The notes under the pieces: generated by a model
Database searches by the model: none
What the model saw: the letters and a program-made list of their open reading frames with translations, nothing else
What the model was told of the DNA's origin: nothing
In this document: one piece after another, positions 35,826 through 41,459 of the stretch
How positions within the stretch are numbered: the first letter of the stretch is position 1
Layout: each line of letters begins with the position of its first letter
Source of the DNA: G020354085 sp964629975
GTDB taxonomy: Bacteria > Pseudomonadota > Gammaproteobacteria > Acidiferrobacterales > Sulfurifustaceae
Length of the DNA stretch: 41,459 bases
Assembly: GCA_964629975.1 (NCBI GenBank)
Contig: CAZVUN010000010.1
Location: 1 to 41,459, forward strand
Direction: 5' to 3'
Translations under genes and position numbers: made by a program

Positions 35826-37582
35826 CGCTGCACCAGCTCGCCGAAGGACGCCGAGCACAGCACCTCGCTGGCCTCGCCCGCCGGTGGCGTCGCGCCGGCC
35901 TGTGCCAGCGTGACGACGTGCGCGAGCGCCGCCTCGCCACGCAGGCGCCACTGCCCGGCCGCATCGACGTGCAACACCACGCCGTGCAGGGCCCAGGTCA
36001 GGACCGGGCGCGCGGCCTGCGGGTGGCGCGCCGCGGCACGCTCGATGTGCGGCCGGCAGCCGTGCAGCACGCGCGCGAGGTCCTCGAGCGCCTCGCGCCC
36101 GCGCGCCGCCGGCACCAGCCAATAGAGCTGAAGACTGTCGCGGAAGAAGGCGTGCAGCAGGGGCGCGGCAACGAACAGCGGCGGTGTTACCACGCCGTGG
36201 CGCGCAAGCGCCGCCTGCTGCTTGAGCTCGGCGCGCAGGCGCAGACAGGCGTTGTGACTCGGCAGCCGGATGTCGACATGCGCAAGCACGACGCAACAGT
36301 CGCTGCCGACATCGAGCGCGTGCGAGAAGTAGGGATGACCGTTCTTGTGCAATGTCGCCATGTGCCAGGCCACGCGCGTCACCGTGAAATACAGCAGACT
36401 GAAGACAAACGGTGCAGTCAGGTCGACGAATACCGTCGAGACGTTGAGCGCGACGTACACCACGGCCAGCAGGCCGGTCTGGAACAGCGTGAAGATCAGG
36501 TTGAGCAGGCGCTGATCGATCTGGTAGACGAACGCCGCCGCGAGCAGCGCCAGCGCGAGCAGCGTCACCGCGAGGGTCACCCCGACCGGCAGCAACACCA
36601 GATAGTCACGATTCTTCAGGTTGTCGATGGCGGTGGCGAGGATCTCCACGCCCGGGTGCGCCTTGGCCACCGGGGTCGGTTTGTAGTCGAACAGGGCGGG
36701 GGCGGTCGATCCGATCACCACGATCTTGTCGCGGAACTCCTGCGGCGGGCGCGTGCGTTTCTGACGCTGCAGATCGAAATACACCTCGTGCAACGGGATG
36801 TGCGGGTAGGCCGGCGGCCGCCCGCGCCAGTTGACCACGATGTCGCGCGCCTCCGGCAACTCGATGCCGAGACTGGCGACCACGTTCGCGGGCAGGGAGA
36901 ACAGACGCCAACCATTGACGTCGAGAGACACGTGATAGGCGCGCAGAATGCCCTCGGCATCGGCGAACAGATTGGTGGTGCCGAGGCGCCGCTCGCCAAG
37001 CGCATCGAGAAAAAACGGCACGACCGCGGCGACGGTGGCCTCGGCCGGCGCCTCGGGCAACGGCTGCGCGCCCGGCAGCTGGCGCAGCCGCAGGGCGCTG
37101 CGTGCGTCGCTCGCTTCGTCCAGCCGAATCATCGGGAAGAAGGCGTTGCTGGTGCGCGCCACGACGTCGCGGAAGTAGCGGTCGGCCTCGACGTTGTACA
37201 CGTCGGGGTCGCTGAAGTTGATGTCAAACACGATGGCGCGCGGCTGCTGGGCGCTGATGCCCTCGAGCAGTTCGCCCAGGATCGTGCGCGGCCACGGCCA
37301 GCGGCCGTACTCCGGCGCCATGGCGGCGAGGCTCGCTTCATCGATGTCCACGATGACGATCTCGGGGTCCGCCGGCGGCTGCAGAAAGCGGTACTTCATC
37401 GCCAGGTCGTAGGCCTGGTTGCGCATCGCGTTGGTGTGGCCCGCGAGGATCGAGTAGGCGCTGTAGCCCATGAACAGCACGGCCAGGGCGATGATGAAGC
37501 CATTGCCCAGCCGGGCGACCAGCCGCGCGAGCGGCGCCAGAACCAGGCGGCTGGTGCGCTGCAGCAGTTCGATGGGCGTCAT
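35774..37582 (-). CDS. CHASE2-domain membrane sensor protein with unassigned C-terminal domain
   Basis: The 602-residue protein has a membrane helix at about 29-47, an extracytoplasmic CHASE2 domain (about 50-325; VDIDEASLAAM, GRWPWPR, FDINFSDPD, DKIVVIGSTA and HPGVEILATAIDNL are typical), then three membrane helices (about 328-405) and a cytoplasmic tail of nearly 200 residues. In known CHASE2 proteins the tail is a histidine kinase, adenylate/GGDEF cyclase or Ser/Thr kinase. None of their motifs is visible here; I do not recognise this domain. The ATG at 37582 was chosen, but GTG/ATG at 37636/37633 in frame would add 17-18 residues; neither has a clear ribosome site. It is divergent from the small membrane peptide gene, so they share a 198-base control region. 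Confidence 0.8.
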   Translation of the reverse strand: MTPIELLQRTSRLVLAPLARLVARLGNGFIIALAVLFMGYSAYSILAGHTNAMRNQAYDLAMKYRFLQPPADPEIVIVDIDEASLAAMAPEYGRWPWPRTILGELLEGISAQQPRAIVFDINFSDPDVYNVEADRYFRDVVARTSNAFFPMIRLDEASDARSALRLRQLPGAQPLPEAPAEATVAAVVPFFLDALGERRLGTTNLFADAEGILRAYHVSLDVNGWRLFSLPANVVASLGIELPEARDIVVNWRGRPPAYPHIPLHEVYFDLQRQKRTRPPQEFRDKIVVIGSTAPALFDYKPTPVAKAHPGVEILATAIDNLKNRDYLVLLPVGVTLAVTLLALALLAAAFVYQIDQRLLNLIFTLFQTGLLAVVYVALNVSTVFVDLTAPFVFSLLYFTVTRVAWHMATLHKNGHPYFSHALDVGSDCCVVLAHVDIRLPSHNACLRLRAELKQQAALARHGVVTPPLFVAAPLLHAFFRDSLQLYWLVPAARGREALEDLARVLHGCRPHIERAAARHPQAARPVLTWALHGVVLHVDAAGQWRLRGEAALAHVVTLAQAGATPPAGEASEVLCSASFGELVQRYGVDPVPAAARETSAS

Positions 37583-37677
37583 GGCGGCGGCGTGCGGTGC
37601 ACGAAAGCGGGTCGGCGGGTAGACGCATTGCATCACGCCACGGCCGGCAAGGAAACGCGCCGGCGCGCGGTCCGTGC

Positions 37678-37706
37678 TTGAAATCGCCCGGCAACTGCCT
37701 TACCCT
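37678..37706 (+). promoter_or_regulatory. Candidate promoter for the small-peptide / Urate_ox_N pair
   Basis: TTGAAA (37678-37683; 5 of 6), a 17-base spacer and TACCCT (37701-37706; 3 of 6) lie about 75 bases before the small ORF. The -10 is weak and an activator may be needed. Confidence 0.35.
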
Positions 37707-37780
37707 AGCGCCCGACAAAACTAGTCAGGTATTCGTCTCTTCCAATAACCGCAGTCTTGAAGAACCGAGGAACGTTACTT

Positions 37781-37879
37781 ATGAAAAACCCGCTCGACAG
37801 CATCTGGGGCACGATCATCTCGGGCCTCGTACTGACCGCCATTCTGTACGTGTTTGTTGCCAACTTCCTGATGAAGTAA
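37781..37879 (+). CDS. 32-residue single-helix membrane peptide
   Basis: A short gene encodes a peptide beginning MKNPLDSIWGTII and ending VANFLMK, with one uninterrupted hydrophobic helix (about residues 9-30) flanked by basic ends. GAGG sits 10 bases before the ATG, good for this genome. It is followed after 62 bases by a four-helix membrane protein with its own strong ribosome site, and a clear terminator ends the pair. Short hydrophobic subunits of this kind (for example CydX or CcoQ) stabilise membrane haem-protein complexes; a similar accessory role here is inference. No family is recognised. Translation is supported only by the ribosome site, the codon pattern and context. Confidence 0.65.
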   Translation: MKNPLDSIWGTIISGLVLTAILYVFVANFLMK

Positions 37880-37941
37880 GCAACGCCACGACACCACCCC
37901 CAGTCCCTCATCAAGCAAGAACCGTTTTCGGGAGACTCATC

Positions 37942-38436
37942 ATGGATCTGTTACTCGACCGTTGGCTGCACGTCGTCGCCGGCATTCTGTGGATCGGTCT
38001 GCTCTACTACTTCAACCTGGTGCAGGTTCCGGGCGTCGCCGCCGCCAAGGCCGACGGTACCGCCGCCGGCATCACCAAGCACATCGCGCCGCGCGCGCTG
38101 CTGTACTTCCGCTGGGCGGCGGTCGTGACCTGGCTGAGCGGCGCCTACTACCTCGAGCGCGCCGGCATTGGTCTCGGCAACGCGTTCCTGCTCAAGGGCG
38201 GTGCGGCCCCGATCGGCATGGGCGCCTGGCTCGGCACCATCATGATCTTCAACGTGTGGGTGCTGATCTGGCCGAATCAGAAAAAGGTTCTTGGTATCGT
38301 CCCGGCGGATGACGCCACCAAGGCCAAGTCTGCCCGCATCGCCTTCCTGGCCTCGCGCACCAATACGATGCTGTCGATTCCGATGGCATTCTTCATGGTG
38401 GCCGGCCCGCACGGTGCCGCGCTGTTCGTGAAGTAA
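37942..38436 (+). CDS. Four-helix membrane protein of the Urate_ox_N (PuuD N-terminal-like) family
   Basis: The 164-residue protein has hydrophobic segments at about 8-28, 52-72, 93-112 and 140-160. The conserved-looking positions H10, W17 and N25 (RWLHVVAGILWIGLLYYFN), W58, N104 and WPNQKK (110-115), and R139/N141 match what I recall of the membrane domain of PuuD-type urate hydroxylase. Full PuuD has about eight helices plus a cytochrome c domain; this short form has neither extra helices nor a CxxCH haem site. Function is unknown; histidine-ligated haem b is conceivable with H10 and H47. A GGGAG site 8 bases upstream supports the start. The gene is monodirectional with the small peptide and closed by a terminator. 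Confidence 0.75.
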   Translation: MDLLLDRWLHVVAGILWIGLLYYFNLVQVPGVAAAKADGTAAGITKHIAPRALLYFRWAAVVTWLSGAYYLERAGIGLGNAFLLKGGAAPIGMGAWLGTIMIFNVWVLIWPNQKKVLGIVPADDATKAKSARIAFLASRTNTMLSIPMAFFMVAGPHGAALFVK

Positions 38437-38457
38437 TCCCGCGCGCCGGCAAACCAG

Positions 38458-38482
38458 GCCCGGCCCTGCGGCCGGGCTTTTT
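38458..38482 (+). terminator. Rho-independent terminator
   Basis: GCCCGGCC (38458-38465), loop CTGC and GGCCGGGC (38470-38477) form a perfect 8-bp stem followed by TTTTT (38478-38482) and further T-rich bases. It lies 22 bases after the Urate_ox_N-like gene and separates it from argD. Confidence 0.92.
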
Positions 38483-38514
38483 CTTGGCGCCGGCGCCGTT
38501 AGCCTTGCGCCAAG
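38483..38514. repeat. Inverted repeat overlapping the argD -35
   Basis: CTTGGCGC (38483-38490) and GCGCCAAG (38507-38514) are perfect 8-base arms 16 bases apart; the right arm covers most of the -35 hexamer at 38505-38510. This could be a repressor site. It does not resemble the AT-rich ARG box bound by enterobacterial ArgR. Confidence 0.4.
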
Positions 38515-38532
38515 GCGGCAAATAGTTAGAAT
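38505..38532 (+). promoter_or_regulatory. Candidate argD-argF promoter
   Basis: TTGCGC (38505-38510), a 16-base spacer and TAGAAT (38527-38532; 5 of 6) precede argD, with initiation expected near 38539. The -10 region is notably AT-rich for this genome. Confidence 0.45.
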
Positions 38533-38547
38533 TTTGGACTTTGGTAC

Positions 38548-38580
38548 GGCGCCCTCGAGCAGGGCGCCTTTGTCTTTTCT
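38548..38580 (+). terminator. Terminator-like hairpin in the argD leader (possible attenuator)
   Basis: GGCGCCC (38548-38554) and GGGCGCC (38562-38568) pair around a 7-base loop and are followed by TTTGTCTTTT. The hairpin lies after the predicted start of transcription and ends about 16 bases before the argD ATG. It looks like an intrinsic terminator placed inside the leader. No leader peptide or ARG-type operator is apparent. Confidence 0.6.
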
Positions 38581-38595
38581 GGCGAGTCACAAATC

Positions 38596-39780
38596 ATGCC
38601 CACCTCCTATCAGATGCCGGTGTTCGCGCCACTGCCGGTGGCCTTCAGCCACGGTCACGGGGCCTGGCTGTGGGATACGCAGGGTCGCAAGTACCTCGAC
38701 GCGCTGTGCGGCGTGGCCGTGGTCGGCCTCGGACACGCGCACCCCGACATTGCCCGGGCGATCTGCGACCAGGCCGGCAAGCTGCTGCACACCTCGAACT
38801 GGTACGAGATCCCGTTGCAGGAACAACTGGCCGAGCGCCTGTGCAAGCGCGCCGGCATGGACAACGTGTTCTTCTGCAACTCCGGCGCCGAGGCCAACGA
38901 AGCGGCGATCAAGCTCGCGCGCCTGTACGGCCACAAGAAGGCCGTGCGCAACCCGACGATCATCGTCACCGAGGGCAGTTTCCACGGGCGCACCCTCGCG
39001 ACCCTGTCGGCCACCGGCAATCGCAAGATCCAGGCCGGCTTCGAGCCGCTGGTCACGGGCTTCAACCGCGTGCCGTACAACGACCTGCAGGCGGTGGTGC
39101 AGGTCGGCGACAACAACAAGGACGTGGTGGCGGTGCTGGTCGAACCGATCACCGGCGAAGGCGGCATCGGCATCCCGGATGCCGACTATCTCGGCGGACT
39201 GCGCCGCCTGTGCGATGAGCGCGGCTGGTTGTTGATGCTGGACGAGATCCAGACCGGCATGTGCCGCACCGGCAAGTGGTTTGCCTGCGAGCACAGCGGT
39301 GTGCGCCCGGATGTGCTCACCTTGGCCAAGGGCCTCGGCAACGGTGTGCCGATCGGCGCCTGCCTGGCGCGCGGCGCGGCCGCGCAGGTTTTCGGACCGG
39401 GCAACCACGGCTCGACGTTCAGCGGCAACCCCCTGGTGTGCCGCGTGGCGCTCACCGTGCTCGAGCTGCTCGAGCAGGGCCGGCTCGACGTGCGTGCCGC
39501 CGAACTCGGCGCGCGTATCCTCGCCGGTCTTCGCGCCGGCCTCGGCGGTGTCGCCGGGGTGCGGGACATCCGTGGCCGCGGGCTGATGCTGGGGATTGAG
39601 CTCGACCGCCCGTGCAAGGACATCATGAAGCTCGCGCTCGCCGACGGGCTGCTCGTCAACGTCACGGCCGATACGGTCGTGCGCCTGCTGCCGCCGCTCA
39701 TCCTGAGCGACGACGAGGCCGACCAGATCGTTCAAGGCGTGACGCGCGCGGTGCGCGGTTTCCTCGGGGCCGCGGCATGA
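38596..39780 (+). CDS. argD: Acetylornithine aminotransferase ArgD
   Basis: ArgD converts N-acetylglutamate semialdehyde to N-acetylornithine with glutamate and pyridoxal phosphate; the same enzyme often serves lysine synthesis as succinyl-DAP aminotransferase. The 394-residue class III aminotransferase has the phosphate-binding NSGAEANEAAIKLAR (95-109), the GSFHGRT segment, the cofactor aspartate in LMLDEIQTGMCRTG, and the Schiff-base lysine K245 in LAKGLGNGVPIG. It is the first gene of an argD-argF pair; the argF ATG overlaps its stop as ATGA. Confidence 0.95.
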   Translation: MPTSYQMPVFAPLPVAFSHGHGAWLWDTQGRKYLDALCGVAVVGLGHAHPDIARAICDQAGKLLHTSNWYEIPLQEQLAERLCKRAGMDNVFFCNSGAEANEAAIKLARLYGHKKAVRNPTIIVTEGSFHGRTLATLSATGNRKIQAGFEPLVTGFNRVPYNDLQAVVQVGDNNKDVVAVLVEPITGEGGIGIPDADYLGGLRRLCDERGWLLMLDEIQTGMCRTGKWFACEHSGVRPDVLTLAKGLGNGVPIGACLARGAAAQVFGPGNHGSTFSGNPLVCRVALTVLELLEQGRLDVRAAELGARILAGLRAGLGGVAGVRDIRGRGLMLGIELDRPCKDIMKLALADGLLVNVTADTVVRLLPPLILSDDEADQIVQGVTRAVRGFLGAAA

Positions 39781-40679
39781 GCGTGCGTCACTTTCTGACG
39801 CTGCTCGATTTTTCGCCGCAGGAGCTCGCGCAGCTGCTCGCGCGCGCCATCGAGCTCAAGGGCCTGCACCGCGCGGGCCAGGACCCGACACCGCTCAAGG
39901 GCAAGACCCTCGCCATGCTGTTCGAGAAGGCCTCGACGCGCACCCGCGTGTCGTTCGAGGCCGGCATGGCGCAGCTCGGCGGGTCGACCATGTTCCTGTC
40001 GCCGCGCGACACGCAGCTCGACCGCGGCGAGCCGGTCGAGGACATGGCACGCGTGATGTCGCGCATGGTCGACGTGATCGTAATCCGCGCCAACAGCCAC
40101 ACCATGATCGAACGCTTTGCCGCCAACTCGCGCGTGCCGGTGATCAACGCGCTCTCCGACCTGCACCACCCCTGCCAGCTGCTCGCCGACATCCAGACCT
40201 ACGTCGAGCTGCGCGGCGACATCCGCGGCAAGACCGTCGCCTGGATCGGTGACGGCAACAATGTGTGCAACTCGTGGATTCACGCCGCGCGCCAGTTCGA
40301 TTTCCACCTGAACGTCGCGAGCCCCGCCGGCTACGCACCGGATGCGCAGGTCACCGCCTGCTGCCGGGAGCGCGTGACCCTGACCACCGACCCGCAGGCC
40401 GCCGCAAGTGCTGCCGACGTCGTGGTAACCGACACCTGGGCGAGCATGGGTCAGGAGGCCGAGAAGGCCGCGCGCCAGAAGGCGTTCCAGGGTTACCAGG
40501 TCAACGCCGCGCTGATGCAGCGCGCCAAGCCCGATGCGCTCTTCATGCACTGCCTGCCGGCGTATCGCGGCTACGAGGTTGCGGCCGAGGTGATCGACGG
40601 GCCGCACAGCGTCGTGTGGGACGAGGCGGAGAACCGCCTGCACGCGCAAAAGGCGCTGCTCGAATTCCTGCTCGCCTGA
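39777..40679 (+). CDS. argF: Ornithine carbamoyltransferase ArgF
   Basis: ArgF makes citrulline from ornithine and carbamoyl phosphate. The 300-residue protein shows the carbamoyl-phosphate loop STRTR (53-57), the HPCQ motif (131-134), the ornithine-side DTWASMG (219-225) and the catalytic HCLP (258-261). Its length and the DTWASMG motif separate it from aspartate carbamoyltransferase. It is translationally coupled to argD. The usual next gene argG is not present; about 230 bases of gene-free DNA follow. Confidence 0.95.
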   Translation: MSVRHFLTLLDFSPQELAQLLARAIELKGLHRAGQDPTPLKGKTLAMLFEKASTRTRVSFEAGMAQLGGSTMFLSPRDTQLDRGEPVEDMARVMSRMVDVIVIRANSHTMIERFAANSRVPVINALSDLHHPCQLLADIQTYVELRGDIRGKTVAWIGDGNNVCNSWIHAARQFDFHLNVASPAGYAPDAQVTACCRERVTLTTDPQAAASAADVVVTDTWASMGQEAEKAARQKAFQGYQVNAALMQRAKPDALFMHCLPAYRGYEVAAEVIDGPHSVVWDEAENRLHAQKALLEFLLA

Positions 40680-40908
40680 TCGTCGCGCCGGCAGGTCGCC
40701 CGCCGGGTGCGACCCCGCGGCTGCGGCCGCGGCTCCTGGCCTGTCACATCGCCATGCCGGCGCGTGCGAGCCGGCACGCGGCGCACTGCCGGGCGGCAAG
40801 TCCGCTGCCACCGCTCAAGGACGCCTCGATTGGCATCGTCCGACTGGCCGCCGGGTCCGTGGGGGGGGGGCGAATTCGCCTGTCTCTGCCGTTGCCGAGC
40901 GCTCGCGA
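40680..40908. other. Intergenic DNA after argF, hairpins and a G10 run
   Basis: This gap separates argF from the convergent receiver gene. It contains a perfect CCGCGGC/GCCGCGG hairpin (40715-40732) with a 4-base loop but no T-run, a GCCGGC repeat pair around 40756-40775, and ten consecutive G residues at 40861-40870 just before a GAATTC. No gene is seen. Confidence 0.6.
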
Positions 40909-41301
40909 TCAGGCCGCGTGCGGGCGCGGGGCGCGCGCCAGACACTGGCGCACGGTTTCAACCAGCTTGCTCGGTGCGAACGGCCGAGTGATGACGCCGT
41001 CCGCACCCCGGGTCCGGTGGCGGCGTGCGCCGTCGGCGCCGTTCGTGACCACGATGACCCAGATACGCGATTGGGCCGTCTTGAGGTGTGCCAGCAGCGA
41101 CGATCCGTCCGGCCCGGGAATCCCGACGTCGAGCACCACTACCTTGGGCTGGTGTTGGTCGCGCAGGCGCAAGGCCGCCGCGCCGCTGCCGGTCGCGCCC
41201 ACCACATGCAGACCGGCCGCGCGCAGCGCGATGCGCATGACCTGGCGCATGATGTCGTCGCCCTCCACCACCAGCACGGAAGCTGCGTCGTCCGTTGTCA
41301 T
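40909..41301 (-). CDS. Orphan single-domain response-regulator receiver
   Basis: The 130-residue protein is a CheY-like receiver alone, with no output domain. The acidic cluster E13/D15/D16 (VVEGDD), phospho-acceptor D58 (VVVLDVGIPG) and switch T86 (VVTNG) are present. The nearly invariant lysine before the cis-proline is replaced by Arg (TRPF, R106). ATG at 41301 was chosen because the receiver fold starts right after it; 31 further codons are in frame upstream but arginine-rich and unlike the family. AAGGG and GGAG lie upstream. No histidine kinase is in the window; the CHASE2 protein four genes away is the only other sensor-like gene. Confidence 0.8.
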   Translation of the reverse strand: MTTDDAASVLVVEGDDIMRQVMRIALRAAGLHVVGATGSGAAALRLRDQHQPKVVVLDVGIPGPDGSSLLAHLKTAQSRIWVIVVTNGADGARRHRTRGADGVITRPFAPSKLVETVRQCLARAPRPHAA

Positions 41302-41459
41302 TGACCCTTGTCTCCGCCCTCTCGCGGCAGCCCCATGCCGGCCATGCCGGCCGATGGCCCGCTGACAGAGTATCGGTAGATGCGCCCGCGACATTTAACG
41401 TCCGCGCGCGCATCCCTCCGCCCGGCACCCGCGGCGACCCGTCCCGGGCGGCGCCACTG

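Noticed and set aside
40715..40732. CCGCGGC hairpin after argF as an intrinsic terminator
   Set aside because: The stem is good but is followed by CTCCTGG with no T-run.

Overview
This window is a GC-rich stretch of a gammaproteobacterial chromosome, mostly core genome. The evidence is a complete division/cell-wall (dcw) cluster from mraZ to ftsZ followed by lpxC and secA, a Gram-negative envelope set (LpxC, LpoA, DolP, heptose enzymes), a meso-diaminopimelate-type MurE and a pilB-pilC-pilD-coaE block. The order rsmI / rnpB / mraZ on one side and lpoA-yraN-gmhA-dolP on the other resembles Pseudomonas. The standalone heptose adenylyltransferase, a short Urate_ox_N-type membrane protein and the rubrerythrin suggest a deep-branching, perhaps sulfur-oxidising lineage (Chromatiales or Acidiferrobacterales-like); that placement is inference.

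Layout. 1-60 (-) is the first 20 codons of rubrerythrin with a good promoter and a Fur/PerR-like palindrome upstream. 457-5129 (+) holds pilB, pilC, pilD and coaE. From 28857 down to 5210 almost everything is on the minus strand: mraZ, rsmH, ftsL, ftsI, murE, murF, mraY, murD, ftsW, murG, murC, murB, ddl, ftsQ, ftsA, ftsZ, then lpxC, an M23 peptidase, secA and argJ. Most dcw genes overlap or abut, so they are probably translationally coupled from one promoter (TTGACA-N18-TATAGT) with MraZ-type repeats just downstream. RNase P RNA lies upstream of mraZ on the same strand.

rsmI (-) and lpoA (+) diverge with 15 bp between start codons. The plus-strand operon lpoA-yraN-gmhA-dolP-hldE(C-domain)-FAD dehydrogenase runs to 35825 and collides with a convergent CHASE2 membrane protein. 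Beyond that are a 32-residue membrane peptide with a four-helix Urate_ox_N-like protein, a strong terminator, argD-argF behind a leader hairpin, and an orphan receiver protein (-) with a Lys-to-Arg change.

No insertion sequence, prophage, CRISPR array, defence island or tRNA was seen. The parts least explained by known biology are the 32-aa peptide/Urate_ox_N pair, the unassigned C-terminal domain of the CHASE2 protein, and several regulatory structures: the secA leader hairpin, the argD leader hairpin and the rubrerythrin operator.
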